From: Vannielia litorea
GTDB taxonomy: Bacteria; Pseudomonadota; Alphaproteobacteria; Rhodobacterales; Rhodobacteraceae
Length of the DNA: 64,000 bases
Reading direction: 5' to 3'
Assembly: GCF_018424695.1 (NCBI RefSeq)
Contig: NZ_QTNQ01000015.1
Span: 1-64,000, forward strand
Every line of letters starts with the position of its first letter. Position 1 is the stretch's first letter. The notes below the pieces were generated by a model. That model saw only the letters and a list, made by a program, of their open reading frames with translations, made no database searches and was not told the origin of the DNA. Position numbers and translations under genes: made by a program. Shown here one piece after another: positions 16,851 to 25,496 of the stretch.

Positions 16851-17705
16851 TCAGCGCGCCATGAACACCGGCACCGGGGGCTGCTCCAGCACATCACGGG
16901 TTGCCCCGCCGAGGATGGCTTCGCGGAAGCGGGAGTGGCCGTAGGCGCCCATCACCAGCATGTCGGCGCCGAAATCGGCGGCGTGGCGGGCCAGCACATC
17001 GGACACTTTGGGCATGGTGCGCGACAGCACCGAGATTTCGCAACGCAACCCGTGGCGGGTGAGCATCTGGCTCAGCGCACCGCCGGGATCTGAGCGTTCG
17101 GGGCCGTGGCGGGGCGGATCGATGATGGCGATGTTCACCAGCTCGGACCCGGCCAGAAGGGGCAGCGCCCTGCGGATGGCCGCCAGCGCCTCGGGGCTCT
17201 GGTTCCACGCCAGGACGGCGCGGCGCGGGCGGACGGGCGCAGCCGCCCCCTCGGGCATGACCATCACCGGTGCATGGCTGTCGAACAGCGCCGCCTCCAG
17301 CGTGACCTCGTATTCCGTTCCCCGCCCCGCACCATAGGGGGCGGGCATGACGACCAGATCGGCGAAGCGGGCGCGGGATGTGACCAGCCCGGCGAGGCTG
17401 GCCATCTGGCCCACCGCCGTTTCGACCGACCAGCGCAGGGTGGAGGCCTTCAGGTGCTCGCGCACGCTGGCCTCGATCGCCTGCGCCGTCTCGCGGGCCT
17501 CGTTGTAGGTTTCCTGCTGCACCACCGCCGTGGCACCGGCGTAGTAGTAACCGATCTGCGTGCGATCACAGCCGATGCCGATGACTTCGAGGTGCGCATC
17601 AAAGGTGTCGGCCAGAGCCTCGGCGTGATTCAGGGCCAGCGCATGGGCACTGCCCGCCGTGAGCGGCTCGAGCAGGGGGGCGAGTATCGTCTTGGGCTCC
17701 ATCAT
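16851..17705 (-). CDS. Universal stress protein with two tandem Usp domains
   Basis: About 284 residues from the ATG at 17705. Alternative ATGs lie at 17711 and 17723; GAGGA stands 7 nt before 17705, which favours it. Two Usp domains are fused: the first covers about 1-145 and is degenerate. The second (about 150-280) ends in the nucleotide-binding pattern MGAYGHSRFREAILGGATRDVLEQPPVPVF, close to the ATP-binding G-x2-G-x9-G-S/T motif. The gene lies between fnrL and ccoN and is divergent from ccoN. The FNR box at 17784-17797 could therefore serve both genes. A role in low-oxygen or stress physiology is inferred from position. Confidence 0.88.
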   Translation of the reverse strand: MMEPKTILAPLLEPLTAGSAHALALNHAEALADTFDAHLEVIGIGCDRTQIGYYYAGATAVVQQETYNEARETAQAIEASVREHLKASTLRWSVETAVGQMASLAGLVTSRARFADLVVMPAPYGAGRGTEYEVTLEAALFDSHAPVMVMPEGAAAPVRPRRAVLAWNQSPEALAAIRRALPLLAGSELVNIAIIDPPRHGPERSDPGGALSQMLTRHGLRCEISVLSRTMPKVSDVLARHAADFGADMLVMGAYGHSRFREAILGGATRDVLEQPPVPVFMAR

Positions 17706-17783
17706 GGTCATTCCTCGCTGCATTAGGGGCAGGCCGGGCTGCCGTTTCGCCGCTCAGGATGATGTATTCCGGTTCATAAGAAA

Positions 17784-17797
17784 TTGACCTGAATCAA
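17784..17797. promoter_or_regulatory. FNR box upstream of ccoNOQP
   Basis: TTGACCTGAATCAA matches TTGAY-N4-RTCAA. The centre is 107 bp upstream of the ccoN ATG and about 85 bp upstream of the divergent usp start. FnrL control of ccoNOQP is established in Rhodobacter. A clear -10 hexamer at the ideal distance was not found. Confidence 0.85.
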
Positions 17798-17897
17798 GGA
17801 CGCTCACGCCGATAACGAAGAGTTTGCGGGCAATTCGGAGGCCGTTCGCGGGGGGATTCCCGCTGCGGCCTCCGTGGGGACACAGAAGGAAAGAGTC

Positions 17898-19511
17898 ATG
17901 TGGGACTATGTGAAGATCGTGCTTTTCGGCCTGATCGCGCTGCTCGCGGCCATCGCCGCGAACTACGCACGCGATCTGGCCTATATGGTGCACGCGCTCC
18001 TCATCTTCGCCATCGCGGCGGGGATGTTCATCTGGGCGGTGCGCACCACCTGGGAGGAAAAACCGGCCATTGAGGTCAACGCCGAGGGCTACATGGACGG
18101 TGTCGTGCGCTACGGCGTTGTGGCCACGGCCTTCTGGGGCGTAGTCGGCTTTCTGGTGGGCACGTTCATTGCCTTCCAGCTGGCCTTCCCGCAACTCAAC
18201 TTCCAGCTTCTGGGCGACGGCATCGGCAACTTCGGGCGGCTGCGCCCGCTGCACACCAGCGCCGTGATCTTTGCCTTCGGGGGCAACGCGCTGATCGCCA
18301 CCAGCTTCTACATCGTGCAGCGCACCAGCGCGGCCCGGCTCTGGGGCGGCAACCTCGCGTGGTTCGTCTTCTGGGGTTACAACCTGTTCATCATCCTCGC
18401 CGCCACCGGCTACCTGCTGGGCGCGACCCAGTCGAAGGAATACGCCGAGCCGGAATGGTATGTTGACTGGTGGCTGACGGTCGTCTGGGTGGCCTACCTG
18501 CTCGTCTTCCTGGGCACGATCATGACCCGGAAGGAAAAGCACATCTACGTGGCCAACTGGTTCTTCCTGAGCTTCATCGTGACGGTTGCGATGCTGCACG
18601 TGGTCAACAACCTCTCCATCCCGGTGAGCCTCTTCGGCTCCAAATCGGTGCAGGTGTTCGCGGGCGTGCAGGACGCGATGACGCAGTGGTGGTATGGCCA
18701 CAACGCGGTGGGCTTCTTCCTGACCGCCGGCTTCCTGGGGATGATGTACTACTTCGTGCCGAAGCAGGCCGAACGGCCCGTCTACTCCTACAAGCTGTCG
18801 ATCATCCACTTCTGGGCGCTGATCTTCCTCTACATCTGGGCCGGTCCGCACCACCTGCACTACACCGCGCTGCCTGACTGGGCCTCGACCCTTGGCATGG
18901 TGTTTTCCATCGTGCTGTGGATGCCCAGCTGGGGTGGAATGATCAACGGCCTGATGACGCTGAGCGGCGCATGGGACAAGCTGCGCACCGATCCGATCAT
19001 CCGGATGATGATCGTCTCCATCGGCTTCTACGGCATGTCGACCTTCGAGGGCCCGATGATGTCGATCCGCGCGGTCAACAGCCTCAGCCACTACACCGAC
19101 TGGACCATTGGCCACGTGCACTCCGGTGCGCTCGGCTGGAACGGGATGATCACCTTCGGGGCGCTCTACTTCCTGGTGCCGCGCCTGTGGAACCGGGCCA
19201 AGCTTTACAGCCTGCCCGCGGTCAACTGGCACTTCTGGCTCGCCACCATCGGGATCGTACTTTACGCCTCCTCGATGTGGGTCACCGGGATCATGGAAGG
19301 CCTGATGTGGCGCGAGGTGGATGCCAACGGCTTCCTCGTGAACGCCTTCGCCGACACGGTGAGCGCGAAATTCCCGATGTACGTGGTCCGGGCTCTGGGC
19401 GGGGTACTCTACCTTGCCGGTGCGCTGATCATGGCCTGGAACCTGTGGATGACAGTGCGGAAGGGTGAGGCACGTGTGCCTGCCACTGCCGCTGCTGTCG
19501 CCGCTGAATAA
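17898..19511 (+). CDS. ccoN: cbb3-type cytochrome c oxidase catalytic subunit I
   Basis: 537 residues from the ATG at 17898 (AGAAGGAAAGAG upstream); a GTG at 17874 is possible but lacks a ribosome site. It is a twelve-helix heme-copper oxidase subunit with the conserved RPLHTS low-spin heme segment, [11 protein letters not shown] with the CuB-side His, GPHHLHY with two more CuB His ligands, and [12 protein letters not shown] near the high-spin heme. It reduces oxygen to water with high affinity and pumps protons. It is the first gene of ccoNOQP; the start of the next gene is 14 bp after the stop. An FNR box lies upstream. Confidence 0.97.
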   Translation: MWDYVKIVLFGLIALLAAIAANYARDLAYMVHALLIFAIAAGMFIWAVRTTWEEKPAIEVNAEGYMDGVVRYGVVATAFWGVVGFLVGTFIAFQLAFPQLNFQLLGDGIGNFGRLRPLHTSAVIFAFGGNALIATSFYIVQRTSAARLWGGNLAWFVFWGYNLFIILAATGYLLGATQSKEYAEPEWYVDWWLTVVWVAYLLVFLGTIMTRKEKHIYVANWFFLSFIVTVAMLHVVNNLSIPVSLFGSKSVQVFAGVQDAMTQWWYGHNAVGFFLTAGFLGMMYYFVPKQAERPVYSYKLSIIHFWALIFLYIWAGPHHLHYTALPDWASTLGMVFSIVLWMPSWGGMINGLMTLSGAWDKLRTDPIIRMMIVSIGFYGMSTFEGPMMSIRAVNSLSHYTDWTIGHVHSGALGWNGMITFGALYFLVPRLWNRAKLYSLPAVNWHFWLATIGIVLYASSMWVTGIMEGLMWREVDANGFLVNAFADTVSAKFPMYVVRALGGVLYLAGALIMAWNLWMTVRKGEARVPATAAAVAAE

Positions 19512-19525
19512 GGGGGGCCGGAAGA

Positions 19526-20254
19526 ATGGCACTTCTCGACAAGCACAAGATCCTTGAAACCAACGCCACGCTTCTGCTGGTGGGCTCCTTCCTCGTTGTC
19601 ACCATTGGCGGCATCGTGGAGATCGCCCCGCTCTTCTACCTCGACAACACGATCGAGGATGTGGAGGGGGTGCGGCCCTACAGCCCGCTGGAGCTGACCG
19701 GGCGCGACATCTACATCCGCGAGGGCTGCTATGTGTGCCATAGCCAGATGATCCGCCCGATGCGCGACGAGGTGGAGCGCTATGGCCACTACAGCCTCGC
19801 GGCGGAGAGCAAATACGACCACCCGTTCCAGTGGGGCTCCAAGCGCACCGGGCCCGACCTGGCCCGCGTGGGCGGGCGCTACTCGGACGAGTGGCACGTG
19901 GATCACCTGATCGACCCGCAGAGCGTGGTGCCCGAGAGCGTGATGCCGAGCTACGGCTTTCTGCTCGACCGGCCGATCGAGGGTGAACACGTGGGCGAGC
20001 TGATGGCGACGCATCGGATGGTGGGCGTGCCCTACACCGACGAGATGCTGGAGGCTGCCGCCGCGGATTTTGCCGCGCAGGCGGACCCCGACAGCGACTA
20101 CGACGGGCTGATCGAGCGCTATGGCGACTCTGCGCAGGTGCGCAACTTCGACGGCCAGCCTGAGCTGACCGAGATGGACGCTCTGGTTGCCTATCTTCAG
20201 GTGCTGGGCACGATGGTGGATTTCTCCACCTTCCAGCCCGACGAGAGCCGGTAA
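19526..20254 (+). CDS. ccoO: cbb3 oxidase monoheme cytochrome c subunit II
   Basis: 242 residues. An N-terminal signal-anchor helix (about 15-35) precedes a periplasmic domain with one heme site, CYVCH at 68-72, in the conserved context [13 protein letters not shown]. The segment [11 protein letters not shown] supplies the axial Met. It passes electrons from CcoP to the CcoN active site. GGGGGGCCGGAAGA just upstream gives a usable ribosome site. It is the second gene of the operon. Confidence 0.96.
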   Translation: MALLDKHKILETNATLLLVGSFLVVTIGGIVEIAPLFYLDNTIEDVEGVRPYSPLELTGRDIYIREGCYVCHSQMIRPMRDEVERYGHYSLAAESKYDHPFQWGSKRTGPDLARVGGRYSDEWHVDHLIDPQSVVPESVMPSYGFLLDRPIEGEHVGELMATHRMVGVPYTDEMLEAAAADFAAQADPDSDYDGLIERYGDSAQVRNFDGQPELTEMDALVAYLQVLGTMVDFSTFQPDESR

Positions 20255-20269
20255 GGGGAGGAACGCGAA

Positions 20270-20461
20270 ATGGATACCTATTCGTGGATGCGTGAACTGG
20301 CCGACAGCTGGGTGCTGCTTGCCATGTTCGTCTTCTTCCTCGGGGTCGTGGTCTGGGCCTTTCGGCCCGGGTCGCGGAAAGACCACGAGGAGAGCGCCCA
20401 CCTGATCTTCCGGAATGAAAAGACGCCTGCGGGCGCGGGCCTCGAGGAGGCGGAGAAATGA
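20270..20461 (+). CDS. ccoQ: cbb3 oxidase small subunit IV
   Basis: 63 residues with one membrane helix (about 14-30) followed by [17 protein letters not shown], typical of CcoQ. The subunit stabilises the oxidase complex. AGGGGAGGAACGCGAA precedes the ATG, a strong ribosome site. The stop overlaps the ccoP start as ATGA. Confidence 0.93.
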   Translation: MDTYSWMRELADSWVLLAMFVFFLGVVVWAFRPGSRKDHEESAHLIFRNEKTPAGAGLEEAEK

Positions 20462-21357
20462 GCAAGAAACCAACAAAGCTCGAGAAGGACATTCCCACGA
20501 CCGGCCACAGCTGGGACGGGATCCAGGAATACGACAACCCGATGCCGCGCTGGTGGCTCTGGACCTTCTACGCCACCATCGTCTGGGGCATCGGCTATAC
20601 CATCGCCTACCCGGCCTGGCCGCTGGTGAAGGGGGCAACCGAGGGTGTTCTCGGCTACTCGACCCGGGCCGAGGTGCAGGCCGAGATCGACAGCTTCGAC
20701 GCCGCCAACGAGGGCATGCGGCAGAAGCTCGTGGCCGCCGATCTGAACGAGATCAACAGCGACCCCGAGTTGGCCAGCTTTGCCCAGAACGCTGGCGGCG
20801 CCGTCTTCCGGACCTGGTGCGCCCAGTGCCACGGCTCCGGTGCGGCAGGGGCCAAGGGCTACCCCAACCTGCTGGACGACGACTGGCTCTGGGGCGGTGA
20901 CATGGAGGCGATCCACTTCACGATCACCCACGGAATCCGCAACGAGGACGACCCGGAAGGCGAGGCCCGCTACTCTGAGATGCCGCGCTTCGGCACCGAC
21001 GAGCTGCTGGAAAGCGAAGAGATCGACCAGGTGGTGAACTACGTGATGTCGCTCTCCGGCGAGCCGCAGGATGCGTCGATGGTTGAAGCCGGGCAGGTGG
21101 TGTTCGAGGACAACTGCGCGGCCTGCCACGGCGACAATGCACAGGGCGACCGGGAGCAAGGCGCGCCGAACCTGTCGGACGCGATCTGGCTGTACGGCGG
21201 CGATTACGCCGATGTGCGGGAGTCGGTTTACAACGCGCGCTTCGGCGTGATGCCCAACTGGAATACCCGGTTGAGCGAAGCCGAGATCCGCGCGGTGGCG
21301 GCCTATGTGCACACGCGCGGCGGCGGCGAGGAGCCGGCGGAAGAGGCCAGCGAGTAA
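20458..21357 (+). CDS. ccoP: cbb3 oxidase diheme cytochrome c subunit III
   Basis: 299 residues. A membrane helix (about 33-55) follows the conserved [17 protein letters not shown] segment. The periplasmic part holds two cytochrome c domains with heme sites CAQCH (121-125) and CAACH (220-224). It accepts electrons from soluble or membrane cytochromes, such as the c552-like protein at 5702-6223, and hands them to CcoO. It is the last gene of the operon, followed 20 bp later by a strong terminator. Confidence 0.96.
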   Translation: MSKKPTKLEKDIPTTGHSWDGIQEYDNPMPRWWLWTFYATIVWGIGYTIAYPAWPLVKGATEGVLGYSTRAEVQAEIDSFDAANEGMRQKLVAADLNEINSDPELASFAQNAGGAVFRTWCAQCHGSGAAGAKGYPNLLDDDWLWGGDMEAIHFTITHGIRNEDDPEGEARYSEMPRFGTDELLESEEIDQVVNYVMSLSGEPQDASMVEAGQVVFEDNCAACHGDNAQGDREQGAPNLSDAIWLYGGDYADVRESVYNARFGVMPNWNTRLSEAEIRAVAAYVHTRGGGEEPAEEASE

Positions 21358-21377
21358 GCCATCGGCAGAAAAAGTTC

Positions 21378-21409
21378 GGGCCGCTCCGGGAGACCGGGGC
21401 GGCCCTTTT
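21378..21409 (+). terminator. Rho-independent terminator of ccoNOQP
   Basis: GGGCCGCTCCGG (21378-21389) pairs with CCGGGGCGGCCC (21394-21405), with one G-U pair and a 4-nt loop, followed by TTTT. Confidence 0.9.
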
Positions 21410-21421
21410 CATGCACAGGTG

Positions 21422-22054
21422 TCAGTGGGCCACCATCTCGTGGACGATCTCGTTCGGGGTCAGCGACGAGGGGTAGTAGGTGGGCCAGTTCGTGAGTTCC
21501 TCCAGCAGGGCGGCGCGATCATCGCCTCAGTAGAGGTGGTAGTGATCGGCCTTCGCGGGGGCGATCTTGTGATCGAAAAACTGGAAGTAGGCGGGTGCGG
21601 CGGCATCCCCCTCGGTTTTGGCGAAGACGAAGCGAACGCCGCGATTGCCCTTTTCGTAGGTCAGCACCTCGTAACCATCGTAGGCATAACGCGCCTGCGC
21701 CGGGCCATCGGCGCCGTGAAAGGTGACGGTATCGCCCTCGATCACGATCCGGTCGACATCGGTGGCGTAGCCGGTTTCGTAATAGGCGCGGTATTCTTCC
21801 GCGGTCTTGTCACCATGCGCGGCCTTGTGGTCCATCACCTCGTCGAGCTTGCCGGAGGTGTGCAGCGGGTAGACCGATTGCCAGTCGCCCTCCCAGTCCG
21901 AGAGGGCGCGGTCGGCGATCTGGCTGTCTTCGAAGTAGCCTTTGTAGATCTGCTCGGCCTCCGCATCATGGCTGTGCGCGTGCTTGGTTTCGGCAAGGGC
22001 GGGCATGGCGATCAGGAGGGCGGCGAAGGTGGCGCCGAGGAGGTTGGGTTGCAT
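21422..22054 (-). pseudogene. zinT: zinT-like periplasmic zinc-binding protein gene with an in-frame TGA
   Basis: The reading frame from 22054 encodes a signal peptide, the His-rich HAHSHD segment, and a ZinT/YodA lipocalin-like domain (IYKGYFEDSQI, WQSVYPLH, DHYHLY-type end). It stops at TGA 21527-21529 after 175 residues. The same frame then continues with 34 residues, GDDRAALLEELTNWPTYYP and on to VHEMVAH, ending at TGA 21422-21424. That continuation is exactly the conserved ZinT C-terminus. The gene therefore looks like a full 210-codon zinT broken by one base, most simply TGG to TGA. A sequencing error, a recent nonsense mutation or readthrough are all possible. A Zur-like operator precedes the gene, which fits zinc-starvation induction. 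Confidence 0.8.
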
Positions 22055-22081
22055 GAGTGTCCTCTCCGGTTGATTCGTTAT

Positions 22082-22094
22082 GTTATATTATAAC
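22082..22094 (-). promoter_or_regulatory. Zur-like operator overlapping a -10 hexamer
   Basis: GTTATA-T-TATAAC is a perfect 6-1-6 palindrome within ATGTTATATTATAACGT, resembling the known Zur consensus of proteobacteria. On the minus strand it contains a perfect TATAAT (22092 to 22087), 33 bp upstream of the zinT ATG. Zn-Zur binding would block the promoter. Confidence 0.8.
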
Positions 22095-22145
22095 GTCGCC
22101 ATCCTAGCCCGGCGCGCATGGCGCCGCAACCCGATGAGGAAGGAC

Positions 22146-22179
22146 AAAAAGGGCCGCTCCGGATCTTCCGGAACGGCCC
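22146..22179 (-). terminator. Rho-independent terminator of the 42-residue gene
   Basis: On the minus strand, a GGGCCGTTCCGGA stem (22179 to 22167) pairs with TCCGGAGCGGCCC (22163 to 22151) around a 3-nt loop, with one G-U-type mismatch, and is followed by five T residues. It lies 21 bp after the stop of the small gene. Confidence 0.85.
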
Positions 22180-22200
22180 ATCCACTTTGCGGCTGACCTT

Positions 22201-22329
22201 TCAGGCGTCGGGGAACGCGGTGAGCCGCGGCAGCGTCAGCCGCCAGGGAGAAATCGGACGCGCGGCGGGCTGTTTGCCCTCTGTCGTCCGGGTGGCCGTG
22301 AAAAGGGCCGTTGAAAGAATTTTGAACAT
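22201..22329 (-). CDS. Small 42-residue protein divergent from a LysR regulator
   Basis: A short frame from ATG 22329 to TGA 22201. Three things support it: AAAGGAGG, a near-perfect ribosome site, lies 6 nt upstream of the ATG; a strong intrinsic terminator follows the stop by 21 bp; and the gene is divergent from a LysR regulator at the usual distance. The protein starts MFKILSTALFTATRTT and ends in a Pro/Arg-rich stretch without Cys, with only a short hydrophobic N-terminal patch. I do not recognise it. The adjacent LysR protein probably controls it. Membrane association or a leader-peptide role are possible. Confidence 0.65.
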   Translation of the reverse strand: MFKILSTALFTATRTTEGKQPAARPISPWRLTLPRLTAFPDA

Positions 22330-22427
22330 CTCGTGCCTCCTTTCTGCGCCACGTCTGCATGTTTAATTGCGCTTTTGAGCCGGAAAGGCGAGGATAATAG
22401 AAACACACTCGTAAGCTGGACTAACAT

Positions 22428-23309
22428 ATGAACCTGCGTGACCTCCCCCCGCCCGCCACGCTGCGGGCCTTTGCCGCCCTGGCCGATGCGGGCTCTGTCA
22501 CCGCCGCGGGCGAGGCCCTTGGGGTGACTCATGCGGCCATCAGCCAGCAAATCCGCGCGCTGGAAGGCCACCTTGGCGTGGCGCTGGTGGAGCGGCGGGG
22601 CCGGAGCGTGCGCTTGACGGAGGCGGGCGAAGAGCTAGGCGCGGCGGTGACCGGCGGCTTTGCGCTGATCGGGGACGCGGTGGCGCGGATCACCGGCCAG
22701 GGCGAGGGGCGGCCGGTGCAGATTACCACCACGCCGATGTTCGCCGCGCATTGGCTGATGCCCCGGCTGGCGGGCTTTCGCCAGCGCTTTCCGGAGGTGG
22801 AGATCATGCTGAACCCCTCGCCCCAGCTTGCCACGCTCTCCCCGGGCGGCGTGGACATTGCCGTGCGCCACGGCAAGGGCGACTGGCCGGGGGTGGAGGT
22901 GGAAATGCTCATCCCGTCCGATCTGGTGATCGTGGCCGCGCCGGAGCTTCTGGAGGGCCGCGCCATCGAGCACGCCGAAGACCTGCTGGCGCTGCCGTGG
23001 CTTCAGGAGGTGGGCACGAACGAGGTGGACGACTGGCTGAAGAGCCAGGGGGTGACGGAGGCGCGGGCCAAGTTACACAGCCACCTGCCCGGTAACTTCC
23101 TGCTGGATGCGGCCCGCCGGGGCGAAGGCGTGGCGGCCACCACGCGCGCGCTGATCGAGGAAGATATCGCGGCGGGCACGCTCAGGGTGCTGTTCAGCCG
23201 CGGGCCGGTTGCGGAGGGCTACCACATCGTCACCCGGCCCGGCCCGCTGCGCCCGCCTGCGGAGAAGTTCAGAAAATGGCTGCGCGCGCAAAAAAACCGG
23301 CAGGGTTGA
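22428..23309 (+). CDS. LysR-family transcriptional regulator (GcvA-like)
   Basis: 293 residues. The winged helix-turn-helix occupies about residues 8-67, with the sequence SVTAAGEALGVTHAAISQQIRALE, close to GcvA-type regulators. A periplasmic-binding-protein-like effector domain follows (about 90-290) with the usual start PVQITTTPMFAAHWLMPRL. Proteins of this subgroup usually regulate a divergent target gene, here the 42-residue gene across a 98-bp gap. The effector is not predictable. The stop codon overlaps the first FNR box of the downstream region by 4 bp. Confidence 0.92.
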   Translation: MNLRDLPPPATLRAFAALADAGSVTAAGEALGVTHAAISQQIRALEGHLGVALVERRGRSVRLTEAGEELGAAVTGGFALIGDAVARITGQGEGRPVQITTTPMFAAHWLMPRLAGFRQRFPEVEIMLNPSPQLATLSPGGVDIAVRHGKGDWPGVEVEMLIPSDLVIVAAPELLEGRAIEHAEDLLALPWLQEVGTNEVDDWLKSQGVTEARAKLHSHLPGNFLLDAARRGEGVAATTRALIEEDIAAGTLRVLFSRGPVAEGYHIVTRPGPLRPPAEKFRKWLRAQKNRQG

Positions 23310-23319
23310 CCCAGATCAA
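23306..23319 (+). promoter_or_regulatory. FNR box with a class II-spaced -10 element
   Basis: TTGACCCAGATCAA at 23306-23319 is followed by TATAAG at 23342-23347. The box centre is 29.5 bp from the first base of the hexamer, which puts transcription start near 23354 with FNR at about -41.5, the standard class II position. It lies about 245 bp upstream of ccoG. Confidence 0.8.
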
Positions 23320-23353
23320 TGTTCGCGAGTCGGGCGGGGGCTATAAGGGAGAC

Positions 23354-23463
23354 ATAGCGAGCCAAGGCACCCTCCCTTCCGCCAGGGCTCCGCACTTCCG
23401 GCTAGACCGGATAGGCCCCGGCCCTCCTTCCTGTTCGCGCGTTTCCTTGGAAGGGTCGGGGCC
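23354..23463 (+). ncRNA. Candidate FNR-controlled small RNA or long ccoG leader
   Basis: The predicted transcript from about 23354 folds into three successive stems. Stem 1 is GCGAGCC with GGCTCCGC (23357-23363 with 23386-23393, one bulge), and its loop shows CCCTCCCTTCC. Stem 2 is TCCGG/CCGGA (23397-23401 with 23407-23411). Stem 3 is GGCCCCGGCCCT/AGGGTCGGGGCC (23414-23425 with 23452-23463, one G-U pair), with CU-rich loop sequence. C/U-rich loops resembling anti-Shine-Dalgarno motifs are typical of alphaproteobacterial trans-acting sRNAs. No clear U-run follows stem 3, so the RNA could instead be the 5' leader of ccoG. No open frame with a ribosome site is seen in it. Confidence 0.4.
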
Positions 23464-23521
23464 AAGTGCATTTAAACCCCAGTTCAGACCGCGCGCATAA
23501 ACCGTAGGGGAGAGTCATCTT

Positions 23522-23535
23522 TTGATTCAGGTCAA
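23522..23535 (+). promoter_or_regulatory. Second FNR box upstream of ccoG
   Basis: TTGATTCAGGTCAA at 23522-23535 matches TTGAY-N4-RTCAA, 62 bp before the ccoG GTG. A weak -10 (CACAAT at 23562-23567) lies at a usable distance. It is the more direct FNR promoter for ccoGHIS. Confidence 0.8.
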
Positions 23536-23597
23536 GGATGGCCAGCCCACGACATGACATTCACAATCCGAGATATATGCGCGAAAGGGCGTGAGTC

Positions 23598-25037
23598 GTG
23601 AGTACCACCGAACCTGAAGAGCCACAGAGCCTTTATGCGGCCCGTGAGCCGATCTTTCCCCGGCGGGTGAAGGGCAATTTCCGGAACCTCAAGTGGGTCA
23701 TCATGATCGTGACCCTCGGCATCTACTACGTCACGCCCTGGCTGCGCTGGGACCGGGGGCCCAACCTGCCCGACCAGGCCGTGCTGGTGGACCTCGCCAA
23801 CCGCCGCTTCTTCTTTTTCTGGATCGAGATCTGGCCGCATGAATTCTACTTCATCGCGGGCCTGCTCATCATGGCCGGGTTGGGCCTTTTTCTCTTCACT
23901 TCGGCGCTGGGCCGAGTGTGGTGCGGCTATGCCTGCCCGCAGACGGTGTGGACGGACCTTTACATTCTAGTCGAGCGCTGGATCGAAGGGGATCGCAACG
24001 CGCGGCTGCGGCTGCATCGGCAGAAGAAGCTCGATTTCCGCAAGGCGCGGCTGCGGGCCACCAAGTGGCTTGCCTGGCTGCTCATCGCCATGGCGACGGG
24101 CGGGGCGTGGGTGTTTTACTTCACCGATGCGCCGACGCTGCTGCGCGACCTCTTCACGCTGAATGCCCACCCGGTGGCCTACACCACGATCGCCGTGCTG
24201 ACGGCCACCACCTTTGTCTTCGGCGGGTTCATGCGCGAGCAGGTCTGCATCTACATGTGCCCCTGGCCGCGCATCCAAGGCGCAATGATGGACGAGAACA
24301 CGCTGACCATCGGTTACCGCGACTGGCGCGGCGAGCCGCGCGGCAAGGCGCGTGACCCCAACGCCGGAGACTGCATCGACTGCATGGCCTGCGTGAACGT
24401 CTGCCCGATGGGGATCGACATTCGCAACGGGCAGCAGATGGAGTGCATCACCTGCGGGCTGTGCATCGACGCCTGCGACGAGGTGATGGACAAGCTGGAC
24501 CGCCCGCGCGGGCTGGTGGGCTATCTCGCGATCAGCGACGAGGCACATGAAACGGCGGGCAACAAACCAAAGAGCGTGTGGAAGCACCACATTTTCCGCC
24601 CCCGGACCATGCTTTACACCGCGCTCTGGGCGCTTGTGGGCATCGGTCTGGTGGTGGCGCTCTTCATCCGCGACGATATCAGCCTGACGGTCGCCCCGGT
24701 GCGCAACCCGGTTTATGTGACCATGTCGGATGGCACGATCCGCAACACCTACGAGCTGCGGCTGCGGAACAAGCATGGCGAAGACCGGCGCTTTGGCATT
24801 GCGATCACCGGCAACCCTGCGCTGCGCCTGAGCATCGAGGGCACGCCCTATGGCTCGGTCATGGCGCCGGCGGATGAGACCATGCTGCAGCGGGTGCATG
24901 TGCTGGCGCCCGCAGGCTCGGAGGCTGCCGAGGGCGACCTCACCGATTTCCGCTTCTGGGTGGAAGACTTGAGCAACGGTGACAGGGTATACAAGGACAG
25001 CACGTTCAACGGGACGGGCACTGGAGAAGGGTCATAA
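23598..25037 (+). CDS. ccoG: cbb3 oxidase assembly protein CcoG (polyferredoxin-like copper reductase)
   Basis: 479 residues from a GTG start with AAAGGGC upstream. Five or so membrane helices in the N-terminal half carry extra Cys pairs (CGYACPQ, CIYMCPW). A cytoplasmic ferredoxin domain at about 258-295 has two clusters: CIDCMACVNVCP and CITCGLCIDAC. A C-terminal Ig-like domain follows. CcoG is reported to reduce Cu(II) to Cu(I) for insertion into the CcoN active site. It is the first of ccoGHIS and is preceded by two FNR boxes. Confidence 0.95.
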   Translation: MSTTEPEEPQSLYAAREPIFPRRVKGNFRNLKWVIMIVTLGIYYVTPWLRWDRGPNLPDQAVLVDLANRRFFFFWIEIWPHEFYFIAGLLIMAGLGLFLFTSALGRVWCGYACPQTVWTDLYILVERWIEGDRNARLRLHRQKKLDFRKARLRATKWLAWLLIAMATGGAWVFYFTDAPTLLRDLFTLNAHPVAYTTIAVLTATTFVFGGFMREQVCIYMCPWPRIQGAMMDENTLTIGYRDWRGEPRGKARDPNAGDCIDCMACVNVCPMGIDIRNGQQMECITCGLCIDACDEVMDKLDRPRGLVGYLAISDEAHETAGNKPKSVWKHHIFRPRTMLYTALWALVGIGLVVALFIRDDISLTVAPVRNPVYVTMSDGTIRNTYELRLRNKHGEDRRFGIAITGNPALRLSIEGTPYGSVMAPADETMLQRVHVLAPAGSEAAEGDLTDFRFWVEDLSNGDRVYKDSTFNGTGTGEGS

Positions 25038-25039
25038 CC

Positions 25040-25492
25040 ATGGGTGAGATAACCGGAAAGCAGGTGTTTGCGGTGACGGCCAGCGCCTTTGCTGTCATCA
25101 TCGGGGTCAACCTCGTGATGGCCTACAAGGCGGTGAGCACCTTCCCCGGGCTGGAGGTGAAAAACTCTTACGTCGCCAGCCAGGAGTTTGACCGCAAGCG
25201 CAAGGCGCAGGAGGCGCTGGGCTGGACGGTGGCGCCGAGCTACGAGGGGGGCGAGCTGGCGATTGCGGTGACAGGCCCCGAGGGACGGCCCGCGCTGGTG
25301 GAGGGCTTTGCGGCCATGGTGGGGCGCACCACGGAGCGGCAGCACGACGTGTCGCCGGAGTTCACGTATGACGGCAGCCGCTTTGTGGCCCCTCTGGAGC
25401 TGGCGCGAGGGCGCTGGGAGATTCGGGTGACGGCACAGGCGGTGGATGGCACGCCCTTCGAGCAGCGCCTTATCCTCACGGTGAAGGGCTGA
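25040..25492 (+). CDS. ccoH: cbb3 oxidase assembly protein CcoH (FixH)
   Basis: 150 residues. One N-terminal membrane helix (about 8-28) is followed by a periplasmic FixH domain with the characteristic F.G.EV.N.Y-type segment (TFPGLEVKNSYV). It starts 2 bp after the ccoG stop and ends 4 bp before the ccoI GTG. It is needed for stable assembly of the oxidase and interacts with CcoN. Confidence 0.92.
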   Translation: MGEITGKQVFAVTASAFAVIIGVNLVMAYKAVSTFPGLEVKNSYVASQEFDRKRKAQEALGWTVAPSYEGGELAIAVTGPEGRPALVEGFAAMVGRTTERQHDVSPEFTYDGSRFVAPLELARGRWEIRVTAQAVDGTPFEQRLILTVKG

Positions 25493-25496
25493 GGCG

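Noticed and set aside
21527..21529. TGA in zinT read as selenocysteine
   Set aside because: No selenoprotein ZinT is known and no SECIS-like hairpin was seen just after the codon. A nonsense change or error is simpler.
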